Virus record (IMG/VR): IMGVR_UViG_3300028837_003734
Span: 1-64,000 of that record
DNA from: a virus
DNA length: 64,000 nt
Strand: one strand, 5' to 3'
A model generated the notes under the pieces. The model was not told the origin of the DNA, did no database searches, and saw only the letters and a list, made by a program, of their open reading frames with translations. A program made the position numbers and the translations under genes. Positions 31,577-41,465 of this stretch are shown here, in pieces (position 1 is the stretch's first letter; each line of letters starts with the position of its first letter).

Positions 31577-31596
31577 TTCTTAGGAGTAAACCATCA

Positions 31597-32292
31597 ATGG
31601 ACAATAGAAGGCATGTAGTTAATGTATCAGGGGGTAAAGATAGTGTAGCGATGTTGCTTAGAATGTTAGAGCTGGGCCAAAGAGTTGACGAGATCCTATT
31701 TATGGACTCTCAATTGGAATTATCAGATACCTACAAATATATAGATAAGTTAGAAAATCATATCGGAAGGAAGATAACCAGACTAAGGTCGGAAAAGAAT
31801 TTTTTTAGGCTTTTCTATACTCTAATTACTCGAGGCAAGATGGAAGGAAGAATCAGAGGTTTCCCCATGGTAAATTTCCCTTGCTGGTGGGAGCGGGACG
31901 GCAAGGGCAAGATAATGGACCGACATAATCGAGGGCAGATTGTCTATGTAGGATATGCAGCAGACGAGGAGAGGAGACTGAAAAGATTTTCTGATAAAGG
32001 TAAAAATATTGAATTTAGGTTCCCTTTGATCGAATGGGGATGGGAAGAGAAGGATTGTTTTAAATATCTAGAAAAGAAGGCCCTAGTTAATCCCATTTAC
32101 AGGCAGGGATATAAGAGAAATGGCTGCTGGTTATGCCCCAGGCAAAACAAAGAAGCTCTGAGATGCTTATATAATAATTATCCGAATTTATGGAGAATAT
32201 TAAGGACATTGGAAGAAGATAGCCCCTTGGGATTCGGGTTTCATTCTCCTCTGAATAAGCTTGAGGAGGAATGGAATAAGAAATATTTTTAA
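31597..32292 (+). CDS. PP-loop ATPase, PAPS reductase-like
   Basis: The 231-residue protein begins VNVSGGKDSVAML, the PP-loop SGGKDS. EILFMDSQLE follows, and the C-terminus has GCWLCPRQNKEALRCL, with cysteines as in phage and DndC-like members of the PAPS reductase family. Such enzymes adenylate a substrate, often for sulfur transfer. Being first in a block of DNA methyltransferases, a DNA or nucleotide modification role is possible but unproven. The start follows TAGGAG. Confidence 0.85.
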   Translation: MDNRRHVVNVSGGKDSVAMLLRMLELGQRVDEILFMDSQLELSDTYKYIDKLENHIGRKITRLRSEKNFFRLFYTLITRGKMEGRIRGFPMVNFPCWWERDGKGKIMDRHNRGQIVYVGYAADEERRLKRFSDKGKNIEFRFPLIEWGWEEKDCFKYLEKKALVNPIYRQGYKRNGCWLCPRQNKEALRCLYNNYPNLWRILRTLEEDSPLGFGFHSPLNKLEEEWNKKYF

Positions 32293-32311
32293 AACTAGGG
32301 AGATATTTTGA

Positions 32312-33748
32312 ATGAAATATCCCGAAGATTTTATAAATAAAATAATATGTACTGATTGCCGGGAAGGCATGAGAGATATTCTGGATGGGAGTATTGATTT
32401 GATGGTAACGGATCCCCCTTATGGTTACGCATTCATGCAACGGAATTGGGATAAAGCTTTAGTAAATATGGGCACTTGGAGGGAATGTTTAAGGGTGTTA
32501 AAACCAGGAGCCTTTGCCTTTATTATGTGTGCTCCCAGACAAGACGTATTAAGCAGACAGATAATAAATCTAGAGGAAGCGGGATTTATAACTGGATTTA
32601 CAAGTCTATATTGGGCCTATGCCAGTGGTTTCCCGAAGGCAAGTAATATTGGGAAAATGGTAGATAAGAGATTGGGAGTAGAAAGAGAAAATGGAATTAA
32701 AGTACCTAGACACTATCCGGACCAACAGCATTGGGGGAAACCTACAAGTAGAAACATAATAGCACCATTTACTCCAGGCGGAAAATATGAAGGAGAAATT
32801 GAAATTGCTATGAAAGAAATAACAATTCCCGCTACTCCCCAAGCTAAAGTTCTAGATGGCTCTTACAGTGGATTCCAACCTAAACCTGCAGTAGAAGTTA
32901 TCCTTGTGGTGATGAAACCATTATCAGAGAAAACTTATATGGAGCAGGCCCTAAAGAATAGGAAAGGGATAACTTGGCTTGATAAGGGGAGGATACCTTA
33001 TAAGGGGAAAAATGATTTTATAATTTCCCACCATAATAAACAATTAAAAGAGAAGGATAAATCAACGGGAATGTTTGGAGCTACAAATGGATTCGGATTA
33101 CTCGAATCAAATATATCCCAAGGCCGTTTCCCTGCCAATCTTTTAGTAAGTGATGATGTATTAAATGATGGAAATAAACATTCATCAAAACATACTCGAT
33201 TACGAGAACGATTTAAACAGTATAGACAGAGAAGCAATATTTATATGGATACAAATAAGATGCTTAATTGGAAGAATATTTATTACGATTCTGGCTCATT
33301 TTCTCGTTATTTTGACCTCGATAAGTGGTGGGTAGAGAAGATCAAACAACTACCTGAATCAGTCCAAAAGACTTTTCCTTTTCTAATTGTGCCAAAGGCA
33401 AGCAAGACTGAGAAGAACAGAGGATGTGAGAAATTAGAGGAGAAAGCAAGGGCAAATATAAATAAAATGATGGGAGAAGCAGGGAATTTTAAAACTGGGA
33501 GTGGCAATGTAAGGACTGTTAAATTTAAAAACCACCATCCCACCGTGAAACCAATCAAACTAATGAGCTATTTAATTATTTTAGGCAGCCGTACAAATGA
33601 TATTATACTGGATCCCTTTGTAGGAAGCGGGACGACTTGTATTGCAGCTAAGATGCTAAACAGAAGATATATCGGATTTGATAATGACGGGGGATATGTC
33701 GAGATTGCACGGTCTAGAGTAAGAGCGATAGAAGCAGTTTTAATTTAA
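32312..33748 (+). CDS. DNA methyltransferase (DPPY type, N6-adenine or N4-cytosine)
   Basis: The 478-residue protein has VTDPPYGYAF (motif IV) near residue 34. A long middle region acts as target recognition domain, and ILDPFVGSGTTCIAAKMLNRRYIGFDND (motifs I and X) lies near 435. This beta-class order (IV before I) suits N6-adenine or N4-cytosine methylation. Its first 38 residues resemble those of the gene at 37025 (MKYPEDFIN-IIC), so the two are paralogues. It probably protects phage DNA from host restriction. Confidence 0.92.
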   Translation: MKYPEDFINKIICTDCREGMRDILDGSIDLMVTDPPYGYAFMQRNWDKALVNMGTWRECLRVLKPGAFAFIMCAPRQDVLSRQIINLEEAGFITGFTSLYWAYASGFPKASNIGKMVDKRLGVERENGIKVPRHYPDQQHWGKPTSRNIIAPFTPGGKYEGEIEIAMKEITIPATPQAKVLDGSYSGFQPKPAVEVILVVMKPLSEKTYMEQALKNRKGITWLDKGRIPYKGKNDFIISHHNKQLKEKDKSTGMFGATNGFGLLESNISQGRFPANLLVSDDVLNDGNKHSSKHTRLRERFKQYRQRSNIYMDTNKMLNWKNIYYDSGSFSRYFDLDKWWVEKIKQLPESVQKTFPFLIVPKASKTEKNRGCEKLEEKARANINKMMGEAGNFKTGSGNVRTVKFKNHHPTVKPIKLMSYLIILGSRTNDIILDPFVGSGTTCIAAKMLNRRYIGFDNDGGYVEIARSRVRAIEAVLI

Positions 33749-33786
33749 ATGATATTCTTTGGGTATTTTTGAGGAAATTATAACCA

Positions 33787-34413
33787 ATGTCAAAAATAAT
33801 TCTTGATTTATGCGGTGGAACAGGGGCTTGGAGTAAAAAATATAAAGAGGCTGGATATATCGTGATAAATGTTACTTTACCTTTTTATGATGTTTTAAAG
33901 ACTGAGATAAAAGGCAAATATATAATCTTCAAAGGTGGGATCGAAAAACCGCTCAGGTTTAGGATTGATGATATCTATGGAATATTAGCCTCACCTGTTT
34001 GTACTATGTTTAGCCTGGCTAGGACAAGTGCTAAAACACCGAGAGATTTTAGGCAAGGTATGGAATTGGTAATAGCCTGCCTAAATATAATTTGGGAATG
34101 CCGTTATGATCATAAATTAGCTTTTTGGTGTTTAGAAAATCCGATGGGCTATTTAAGACAATTTTTAGGTAAGCCGGTATTTACTTTTGACCCTTGCGAC
34201 TTTGGGGATTCTTACACGAAAAAAACTGATTTATGGGGATACTTTAATATACCAAAAAAGAAGCCAGTAGAACCTATTTTTGTTACAGACAGTAAGAGTA
34301 GAAAGAGATATAGCCAAATACATTTTTCGGCCGGAAGTGGTCAAAAATCCAAAATGTTAAGAAGCATTACCCCATCGGGTTTTGCTCGAGCATTCTTTGA
34401 AACGAATAAATAA
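33787..34413 (+). CDS. C5-cytosine methyltransferase-like protein (short, divergent)
   Basis: The 208-residue protein starts ILDLCGGTGAWSKKYKEAGY, a SAM-binding motif. It has ILASPVCTMFS where C5 methylases carry PCQ, then ENPMGYLRQFLGKP and FGDSYTKKTDLWGYF. The family of short Dcm-like phage proteins shows this pattern. The cysteine is preceded by Val rather than Pro, so catalytic competence is uncertain. Confidence 0.7.
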   Translation: MSKIILDLCGGTGAWSKKYKEAGYIVINVTLPFYDVLKTEIKGKYIIFKGGIEKPLRFRIDDIYGILASPVCTMFSLARTSAKTPRDFRQGMELVIACLNIIWECRYDHKLAFWCLENPMGYLRQFLGKPVFTFDPCDFGDSYTKKTDLWGYFNIPKKKPVEPIFVTDSKSRKRYSQIHFSAGSGQKSKMLRSITPSGFARAFFETNK

Positions 34414-34450
34414 ATGATGGCTCGGGATCTCGACTAAAGGAAGTTTATCA

Positions 34451-36064
34451 ATGATTAATACAATAATTTTAGGACACGCTTTAGATGTCTTACCACAATT
34501 ACCAGCAGAATCAGTCAGTTGTATCACTACCTCGCCACCTTATTGGGGTCTCCGGGATTATGGAATTGAGCCGGTAATATGGGATGGGGATAAAAACTGT
34601 AAGCATGACTTTGGCGAATATAACTCAAAATTGTTACATGAAAATAGGCAAAATTTAGATGGTGGCACGTTAGGCAATCCAAAATATAGAGAAAATCTGC
34701 ATGGTTTTGGTAATGCAAAAGCAGGATTTTGCTCTAAATGCGGAGCTTGGCGCGGTAGCCTTGGCCTTGAACCGACCTTTGAATTGTATGTAAAGCATTT
34801 ATGCAACATCTTTGACAGAGTAAAACGGGTATTAAGGAAAGACGGAACCTGCTGGGTAAATATAGGAGACAGCTATGGAGGCAGTGGGAATGCTTCAGGA
34901 CACAGAGAGGACACAAGAAATTTAGGCTATAAAACTTCAGAGATGGGAGCTACTAAGGGTAATCAAAAAACTACTAGACAATATGCTAAAAGTTTATTGG
35001 ATATCCCCTATCGCTTTTCAATAGAGATGATTAACCGGGGTTGGATCAAGAGGAATACAATTATCTGGTGGAAACCGAATTGTATGCCTGCAAGTGCAAA
35101 TGACCGGTTTACCATAGATTTTGAATATTTATTTTTCTTTACCAAAAACAATAAAGCTATATTCTGGACCAACGAAAAGACTTTAGAATGTGTAGATAAA
35201 AAACCACTGGGAATTAAGGGGGTAGAGGGAGAAGACTGGGAATGGAGACTAATCGGAGAAAATTATAATACTAAAATAAGCAGGGAGGATGCTGAAAGAT
35301 ATAATTCTCTTAAAGCAAGAAAATATAGAAAGAAAGAATGGAAAAAGGTTTCATTATGGAAAGGACATGATTATTGGTTTGAGCAGCAGTTTGATAAATA
35401 TGCACTTAGTACGTTACCTCGGATGAAAAGAGGAGTCAACGTTAATAAATGGACATTCGGGGCTGATGGACAGACCCCACATAATTTGAGCCAACCGAGA
35501 TTAAATAAGAAGAGGGGATACAAAACAAAGCAGCCGGAGAAGGAAATACAAGGACCGCAATATCATGGCAAAGATATCAGTTATGGCAAACAAGGCCGCA
35601 ATAAACGTTGTGTCTGGAAGATACCAACAAAAAGTTTTAAGGCAACCCATTTTGCAACTTTCCCCGAAACATTAATCGAACCGATTATTAAAGCAGGATG
35701 CCCTGAATTTGTCTGTAAGAAGTGTGGGAAGGCAAGGTTAAGGATATATAAGTTTACAGGAAAGTATGAAAAATGTGGGGGCAAAGATAGCATAACAGCA
35801 GAGAAAATACATAAAGCTAGTCCCACAAGCACATTATTGACCGGTAAGAGAAAAGTTAATGAAGAAATTGGTTACACTAACTGTGGCTGCGATGCAGGTT
35901 TTGAGGGCGGTATAGTTTTAGATCCCTTTATGGGGGCCGGGACTACCGCGTTGGTAGCCTTAAAACAGAGAAAAAGATTTATAGGGATTGAAATAAAGCG
36001 AGAATATATAGATATGACAAATAGGAGAATCAGAAAGGTTCAGCAAGAATTCAATTTAGGATGA
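34451..36064 (+). CDS. DNA methyltransferase (SPPY type) with a large insert
   Basis: The 537-residue protein has TTSPPYWGLRDYG near residue 27 and VLDPFMGAGTTALVALKQRKRFIGIEI near 495. SPPY is usual for N4-cytosine and some N6-adenine enzymes. The insert holds several cysteines (CSKCGAW, CKKCGKARL, CGCDAG) that likely form zinc sites in the target-recognition region. It overlaps the next gene by ATGA. Confidence 0.9.
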   Translation: MINTIILGHALDVLPQLPAESVSCITTSPPYWGLRDYGIEPVIWDGDKNCKHDFGEYNSKLLHENRQNLDGGTLGNPKYRENLHGFGNAKAGFCSKCGAWRGSLGLEPTFELYVKHLCNIFDRVKRVLRKDGTCWVNIGDSYGGSGNASGHREDTRNLGYKTSEMGATKGNQKTTRQYAKSLLDIPYRFSIEMINRGWIKRNTIIWWKPNCMPASANDRFTIDFEYLFFFTKNNKAIFWTNEKTLECVDKKPLGIKGVEGEDWEWRLIGENYNTKISREDAERYNSLKARKYRKKEWKKVSLWKGHDYWFEQQFDKYALSTLPRMKRGVNVNKWTFGADGQTPHNLSQPRLNKKRGYKTKQPEKEIQGPQYHGKDISYGKQGRNKRCVWKIPTKSFKATHFATFPETLIEPIIKAGCPEFVCKKCGKARLRIYKFTGKYEKCGGKDSITAEKIHKASPTSTLLTGKRKVNEEIGYTNCGCDAGFEGGIVLDPFMGAGTTALVALKQRKRFIGIEIKREYIDMTNRRIRKVQQEFNLG

Positions 36065-37024
36065 TGCAAAAGGAGGTTGAAATCGAGTTAGAATTTATCG
36101 AATTATTTGCAGGGATAGGGGGTTTTAGATATGGACTTGAAAATTGTAGAAATGTTTTACAAAGCAAGACTGCCAAGAATATACAAAAAACTATGCCCTG
36201 CGTTGAGAAAGGGGAGGCAAGGTTTGCTTGTGTTTTTGCCAACGAATGGGATAAATACGCCTGCAAAATCTACCGAAAAAACTTTGGGGAAGGAGAATTA
36301 TATGAAGGAGACATTAGAAAAATCCCAGCCGGGTCTATTCCAAACCACGACCTTCTCACTGCGGGATTCCCTTGTTAGGCTTTTCTCAATTGCTGGAAAA
36401 CGAAAAGGATTCAACGATACTCGCGGAACTCTGTTCTTCGAAATATGCAGGATTGCGGAAATTAAGAAACCTCGTTTACTTCTGCTTGAAAACGTCAAAG
36501 GGCTACTTAATCACAAAAAGGGGGACACTTTTAGAATTATCCTCGATTCGCTTTCAGAATTGGGGTATGACTGTGAATGGGAGGTGTTTAACAGCAAGAA
36601 TTTCGGAGTCCCGCATAACAGGGAAAGGGTGTTCATTGTCGGACATCTTAGAGGAAGAAGCGGACAAAAAATATTTCCTATCGGAGGAATCAGAGAAGCT
36701 CCTCGTAAACAGGATGGGATTGACTTTAAGATAATACACAATATATATGGAGGCTTCGGGGAAAAAACGGTTAGAGAATTTAAAAAATATTCTCCAACAA
36801 TTAGGACATCCAAGGGCGGAGGACACCTGCCCATGATAGTGAAAGATAATAAAATACGAAAGATAACCCCGATAGAATGTGAAAGATTACAAGGCTTTCC
36901 TGATAACTGGACGAAAGGAATAAGTGATATTCAGAGATTAAAGTGTTTAGGGAATGCAGTTACAGTGAATGTGGTTGAAGAGATAGGAAAGAGAATTGCC
37001 AAAGTTCAGCAGGAGATATTTTAA
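36061..37024 (+). pseudogene. C5-cytosine methyltransferase split at its catalytic PC motif
   Basis: The first frame (36061-36378) reads FIELFAGIGGFRYGLE to LLTAGFPC and then hits TAG. The second frame, open to 37024, continues LFSIAGKRKGFNDTRGTLF, LLLENVKGLL, NFGVPHNRERVFIVG and the C-terminal RLQGFPDNW, all C5 methylase motifs. Removing one T at about 36376 joins them as FPC-RLFSIAG, in register with the usual FPCQPFSIAG. The lesion falls exactly at the nucleophile motif. It could be decay, a sequencing error or a +1 recoding site. Confidence 0.8.
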
Positions 37025-37858
37025 ATGAAGTATCCTGAAGATTTTATAAATAGAATAATATGTGGGGACCATTTAATAGCAATTAAAGATATTCTCAATG
37101 ATGTAATTGATTTAACAGTAACAAGTCCACCCTATGAGGAATTGAGAGACTATAGAGGGTTTATATTTGATCATAAAAAATTGATAAAAGAATTGTTTAG
37201 AATTACTAAGATAGGTGGGGTATTGGTTTGGGTGGTAGGAGACCAAACCATTGATGGTAGCGAATCAGGTAATTCTTTTCGGCAAGCTCTTTACGCTAAA
37301 GAGATTGGATTTAATTTACACGATACAATGATTTATGAGAAGAATAATTGCAGATACCCAGCAGGAAAAAGATCTGTAAGATATAGTAATTTTTTTGAAT
37401 ATATGTTTGTATTTTCAAAAGAAAAACCTAAAACAATAAATCTTATTAAAGATAGAAAAAATAGATGGGCAGGAACTAAAGGCTTTGGTTTACAAAGTTT
37501 TAGGCAGAAAAATGGGTCATTATTAAGGGAAAATCATAATGAAATTTCAAGAAGAAAGAGGACCGATTTTTATGGATGTAGGAGTAATATCTGGCGTATG
37601 AATACAGGATATGGATATAGCACAAAAGACAAAATAGCTTTTGAACATCCTGCAATATTTCCAGAACAGCTAGCACAAGACCATATAATCAGTTGGAGCG
37701 ATAAAAATGATATTGTTTTAGATCCGATGTGTGGAAGCGGAACAACTTGCAAGATGGCAAAAAAATTGGGTAGGAGATTTATTGGAATTGATATAGGTCC
37801 AGAATATTGTGAAATTGCAAGAAAAAGGGTTAATTCTATTCCAGAATCTTTATTTTAG
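37025..37858 (+). CDS. DNA methyltransferase (SPPY type)
   Basis: The 277-residue protein begins MKYPEDFINRIICGDHL, with VTSPPYEELRDY (motif IV) near residue 36 and VLDPMCGSGTTCKMAKKLGRRFIGIDI near 235. It is a compact beta-class N4-cytosine or N6-adenine enzyme, paralogous in its N-terminus to the gene at 32312. It is the last of five methyltransferase genes in a row. Confidence 0.92.
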   Translation: MKYPEDFINRIICGDHLIAIKDILNDVIDLTVTSPPYEELRDYRGFIFDHKKLIKELFRITKIGGVLVWVVGDQTIDGSESGNSFRQALYAKEIGFNLHDTMIYEKNNCRYPAGKRSVRYSNFFEYMFVFSKEKPKTINLIKDRKNRWAGTKGFGLQSFRQKNGSLLRENHNEISRRKRTDFYGCRSNIWRMNTGYGYSTKDKIAFEHPAIFPEQLAQDHIISWSDKNDIVLDPMCGSGTTCKMAKKLGRRFIGIDIGPEYCEIARKRVNSIPESLF

Positions 37859-37867
37859 AGGTTAGTT

Positions 37868-38059
37868 ATGGAAAAAATAAAAATAGAATTCATGGCGAGT
37901 CTTCCACCGATACAGTCGGCAATAAATATTGACGGCCAGGGAGATGGGGCGAGGATAAAGCTGGATATCCCGGCAAGCGAGATGGAACAGGTAATAGAAT
38001 TGCAAAAATTAACTAGGAAGTCCTTTAAAGTTATTATCGAGGAGATGTCAGATTATTGA
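37868..38059 (+). CDS. Small unknown protein before the terminase
   Basis: The 63-residue protein has a GAGGT ribosome site. It contains beta segments (KIEFMASLPPIQSAINIDGQG) and a C-terminal helix. Small proteins of this pattern commonly lie just upstream of terminase genes. Function is unknown. Confidence 0.65.
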   Translation: MEKIKIEFMASLPPIQSAINIDGQGDGARIKLDIPASEMEQVIELQKLTRKSFKVIIEEMSDY

Positions 38060-38074
38060 GGTGAGATCTAGATA

Positions 38075-38494
38075 ATGCATGAATCAAATGAGATGGAAAT
38101 GGAAAAAAGAATATTAGAGGTATCGGGGATGCTCTTAAGTGGATTATCTACCAAAGAAATACTTCACTATGCTTCACAAAATTGGGGTGTTTCAGATAGG
38201 CAAATCAAAACATATATAAGGCGTTGCTATACCTTGTGGCGTCGAGATTTTCAGAAGAAGAGAAAAGCGGGTTTAGACTATCATTTGGCTAAACGAGAAG
38301 TCCTATATAATAAAAATTTTAAGAGGGGGGATTTTAACGCTTGTTTGGAAATTGCTAAGGATGAAGCGAGATTGGAAGGATTATACGTAGAACGAAAAGA
38401 AGTTGGGACTCCTGGCTCTTTTGCAGAATGGGTCAAAGCGGTAAAAGAGGAGAAGGAAAGGAGACGAAAGAAAAATTCTAGCTCAAATAGATGA
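38075..38494 (+). CDS. terS: Terminase small subunit-like protein
   Basis: The 139-residue protein contains LLSGLSTKEILHYASQNWGVSDRQIKTYIRRCY, a helix-turn-helix typical of small terminases. Helices and a basic tail (KEEKERRRKKNSSSNR) follow. Its position directly before the large subunit supports a role in recognising the packaging site. Its 3' end overlaps the likely true start of the large subunit. Confidence 0.75.
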   Translation: MHESNEMEMEKRILEVSGMLLSGLSTKEILHYASQNWGVSDRQIKTYIRRCYTLWRRDFQKKRKAGLDYHLAKREVLYNKNFKRGDFNACLEIAKDEARLEGLYVERKEVGTPGSFAEWVKAVKEEKERRRKKNSSSNR

Positions 38495-38555
38495 AAAAGA
38501 TATACATCTATACGATGAATATGATAATGACTGGAATAAGTTTGCCAGGGATGGT

Positions 38556-39941
38556 TTGGGAGTTCGGCTAGACCGAAAGCAAAGACAGATATTGGAAACA
38601 ATACAGGTATACCGGAGAACATCGGTCAGATCGGGCCACGCAGCAGGAAAAGACTATATGGCAGCGGTTGCCTCTTTGTGTTTTTTATATCTTAATGTTC
38701 CCTCAAAGGTTATCAATACAGCACCGACCGATAGACAAGTTATTAATATTATGATGGCTGAGATAGGCAGGATATATAGAAATGCCCAGATAGATTTGGG
38801 GGGGGACCTATGGACTCATAAGATAACCTTCGGAGATCCAGACTGGTTTTTGTTGGGCTTTAAGACCAAAGACAAGAAGCCAGAAGACTGGACTGGTTTT
38901 CACTCTCCCAATCTTATGGTAGTGGTTACTGAGGCGAGCGGGATAGATCAGGTAACTTTTGATGCTATAGAGGGAATACTTACTGGTAATAGCAGATTAG
39001 TTTTGATATTTAATCCGAATAGGACTACCGGAGAGGCATACCAAAGTACCAGAAGTCCTCTATATAAAGGAAAGTTTAAGATAAGCTGTCTAAATTGTGT
39101 GAACGTCAGGGCTAAAAAAATATTGATCCCCGGACAGGTGGATTGGGAGTGGATTGATGAGAAGATCAGAAAGCCAGGCTGGGTAGTAGAAATTAGCGAG
39201 GGAGAAGTGAATGGAGACTCCTATGATTTTAAATGGGAAGGCAAATGGTATAGGCCTAACGATTTGTTCTTAGTTAAGGTTATGGGAGAATTCCCTCGAG
39301 CAACTGAAGACACCCTAATTCCTTTAAACTGGATAGAGATGGCCAATGATAGATGGCGAGATTTAAAAGGTAAAGGAGAAGGCGCTTTAAAGTTAGGGGT
39401 CGACGTAGCCGGCATGGGAAGGGACCTTACCGTATTCGCTTTCAGAAGGGGAAGTGTTATTGAAAGAGTGAAAGCTTACAGTAAACAGGATCATATGGTG
39501 ACCGTGGGGAGAGCAAAAAATGAATTAATAAAGAAAGAGGATATCACCTATATAGATTCAGCAGGAGAAGGGGCTGGAGTCTTTTCGAGATTAATAGAAC
39601 TAAAGGCTAACGCGGTCGGAGTTAAGGCCTCAGAATCAGCAAAGGGCATGACCGATCTAACTGAGCAGAGGACCTTTGCCAATATGAGAGCCTATCTATA
39701 TTGGGCTGTAAGAGATGCCTTAGATCCCGCATTAGATGGGGAGTTAGCTCTGCCTCCCGTAGATGAGTTGACTCAGGACTTAACCGAGGTGCATTGGAGC
39801 ACCAGAAGTAACGGAGATATCCTAATCGAAGAGAAGGATAAAATTAAAAAGAGATTAGGCCGGTCCCCGGACTACGGAGATGCGGTAGCCAACACCTTCT
39901 CGGGGAAGAAGAAGCGAAAAGAGGCGGAGGTATTCGTTTAA
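38556..39941 (+). CDS. terL: Terminase large subunit
   Basis: The packaging ATPase-nuclease has Walker A SGHAAGKD, VVVTEASGID as Walker B region, and a C-terminal RNase H-like nuclease with GVDVAGMGRDLTVFA, YIDSAGEGAGV and GDAVANTF. The first standard start is TTG 38556, but the frame is open upstream. It encodes NDWNKFARDGLGVRL, the family's usual N-terminus, without any ATG, GTG or TTG. A rare ATT at 38475, 11 nt behind AAAGGAG, is a candidate start. Confidence 0.92.
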   Translation: MGVRLDRKQRQILETIQVYRRTSVRSGHAAGKDYMAAVASLCFLYLNVPSKVINTAPTDRQVINIMMAEIGRIYRNAQIDLGGDLWTHKITFGDPDWFLLGFKTKDKKPEDWTGFHSPNLMVVVTEASGIDQVTFDAIEGILTGNSRLVLIFNPNRTTGEAYQSTRSPLYKGKFKISCLNCVNVRAKKILIPGQVDWEWIDEKIRKPGWVVEISEGEVNGDSYDFKWEGKWYRPNDLFLVKVMGEFPRATEDTLIPLNWIEMANDRWRDLKGKGEGALKLGVDVAGMGRDLTVFAFRRGSVIERVKAYSKQDHMVTVGRAKNELIKKEDITYIDSAGEGAGVFSRLIELKANAVGVKASESAKGMTDLTEQRTFANMRAYLYWAVRDALDPALDGELALPPVDELTQDLTEVHWSTRSNGDILIEEKDKIKKRLGRSPDYGDAVANTFSGKKKRKEAEVFV

Positions 39942-39968
39942 TATTTGATTAAGTGAGGCGAAAAAAAT

Positions 39969-41462
39969 ATGACCGAAGAAATAAAGAAAAAAAAGCAGGC
40001 CGCCGAGGTTCACGTTACCCTTACCAAAGGGCAACAATTTATACAGACTTCAAAAGGAGTTTATCCTTTGTCTGCTCTAAAGAAATACGAAGTCAAAAAG
40101 ACTTCCAAACAGATTAAAGAGGAAGAGCAATTTGGAATTAATGAGCTGGTTGCTCCCCCCAATTCTCCCACCAGTCTGCTTCAATTATACGATATGAATT
40201 CGACCTTTAGTGCTTGCGTAAATCAGATAGCCGAAGATGTAGCTGGACTGGGCTGGAGGCTGGAGTTAAAAGAGGGGGAAGAAGAAGATGAAGATGAGAA
40301 AAAGAAGATTAACGGACTCTTGGATAAACCCAATCCGGAAGAGTATTTAAGGCACATATTGAAAGAAATGCTTATCGATGTAGGGATAATAGGCTGGGGT
40401 GGATTCGAGATAGTGAAAAATAGAATCGAAGAAGTAGCCGAGATATGGCATATTGCTGGACATACTTTCAGGATCCATAAAAAGAAGAAGAAATTCTGCC
40501 AACAAAGAAATAATGATAAGGTCTGGTTTAAGAGGTATGGGGAAGAAAAAGATATCTCTCCAGAGACTGGAAAGGTAAGCAAACTTGGCTTAGAGGATAG
40601 AGCAAGCGAGTTAATCTATTACAAAAGATACTACCCGAGATCGGATTATTATGGAGCCCCTCCTATCCTATCAGCAGTAGGTTCTCTGGTCGGACTTATT
40701 GGGATCAGGGATTATAATTTATCTTTCTTTGAAAACTACGGGGTTCCTGCAGCCTTAATCACCCTCACCGGAAAATGGAAAGATGGTTCAGCGAAAAAAA
40801 TTAAGAATTTCTTGGATACCGAGATTAGGGGATCCGAAAATATGCATAGGACTATGGTCTTCCAGGTCCCGGATGAGAACGCTAAATTTCAATGGCAGCA
40901 ATTGTCCGTGGACATAAAAGAGGGAAGCTTCAGGCTGTATAGAGAATCCTTGCAAGAAGATATACTCATTGCCTATTCCATGCCTGGGGAACGAATTGGA
41001 GTTAGGCCAAGAGTAGGAAAATTAGGTGGGGGTAGTATGACTACGGAAGCGACTAAGATATATATAGAATCGGTAGTAGAACCCTTACAGAAGGATATGG
41101 AAGACATTATTAATGGCCCGATTATCGAGCAAGGACTGAACTGCCATAAATATGTGTTTAAACTTAATACTCTGGACATTCGAAATATTGATGCAGAAGG
41201 AGATAGATATATTAAGTATATTGAACATGCCATGATGACCCCCAACCAGGCTAGAAATAAATTAGGTCTGGGAAAGCCCTATATTGGTGGAAATAATTAC
41301 TACATGAAGAGCGGTCTGGAAGTAGTAGGTGAAGAGGAGCTGGAAAAGAGGGAAGACAAATTTATTAAGGCGATGGAAGATCTTAAAGAGGGAATTAACA
41401 GATTAACTGAAGATGATTTTCTTAAAGAAGTGGGGAAAGACGAAGGAAAGTTAGGGGACTAA
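39969..41462 (+). CDS. Portal protein
   Basis: The 497-residue protein has SLLQLYDMNSTFSACVNQIAEDVAGLGWRLE, EMLIDVGIIGWGGFEIVKN and YYGAPPILSAVGSLVGLIGI, the pattern of PBSX-type portals. It ends in an acidic helical tail. Twelve copies would form the DNA entry ring at one capsid vertex. It follows terL and precedes the head morphogenesis gene, the standard order. Confidence 0.88.
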   Translation: MTEEIKKKKQAAEVHVTLTKGQQFIQTSKGVYPLSALKKYEVKKTSKQIKEEEQFGINELVAPPNSPTSLLQLYDMNSTFSACVNQIAEDVAGLGWRLELKEGEEEDEDEKKKINGLLDKPNPEEYLRHILKEMLIDVGIIGWGGFEIVKNRIEEVAEIWHIAGHTFRIHKKKKKFCQQRNNDKVWFKRYGEEKDISPETGKVSKLGLEDRASELIYYKRYYPRSDYYGAPPILSAVGSLVGLIGIRDYNLSFFENYGVPAALITLTGKWKDGSAKKIKNFLDTEIRGSENMHRTMVFQVPDENAKFQWQQLSVDIKEGSFRLYRESLQEDILIAYSMPGERIGVRPRVGKLGGGSMTTEATKIYIESVVEPLQKDMEDIINGPIIEQGLNCHKYVFKLNTLDIRNIDAEGDRYIKYIEHAMMTPNQARNKLGLGKPYIGGNNYYMKSGLEVVGEEELEKREDKFIKAMEDLKEGINRLTEDDFLKEVGKDEGKLGD

Positions 41463-41465
41463 AAG

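Noticed and set aside
34527-34916. Minus-strand frames inside the SPPY methyltransferase
   Set aside because: The plus-strand gene is complete with catalytic motifs; the reverse frames have no features.
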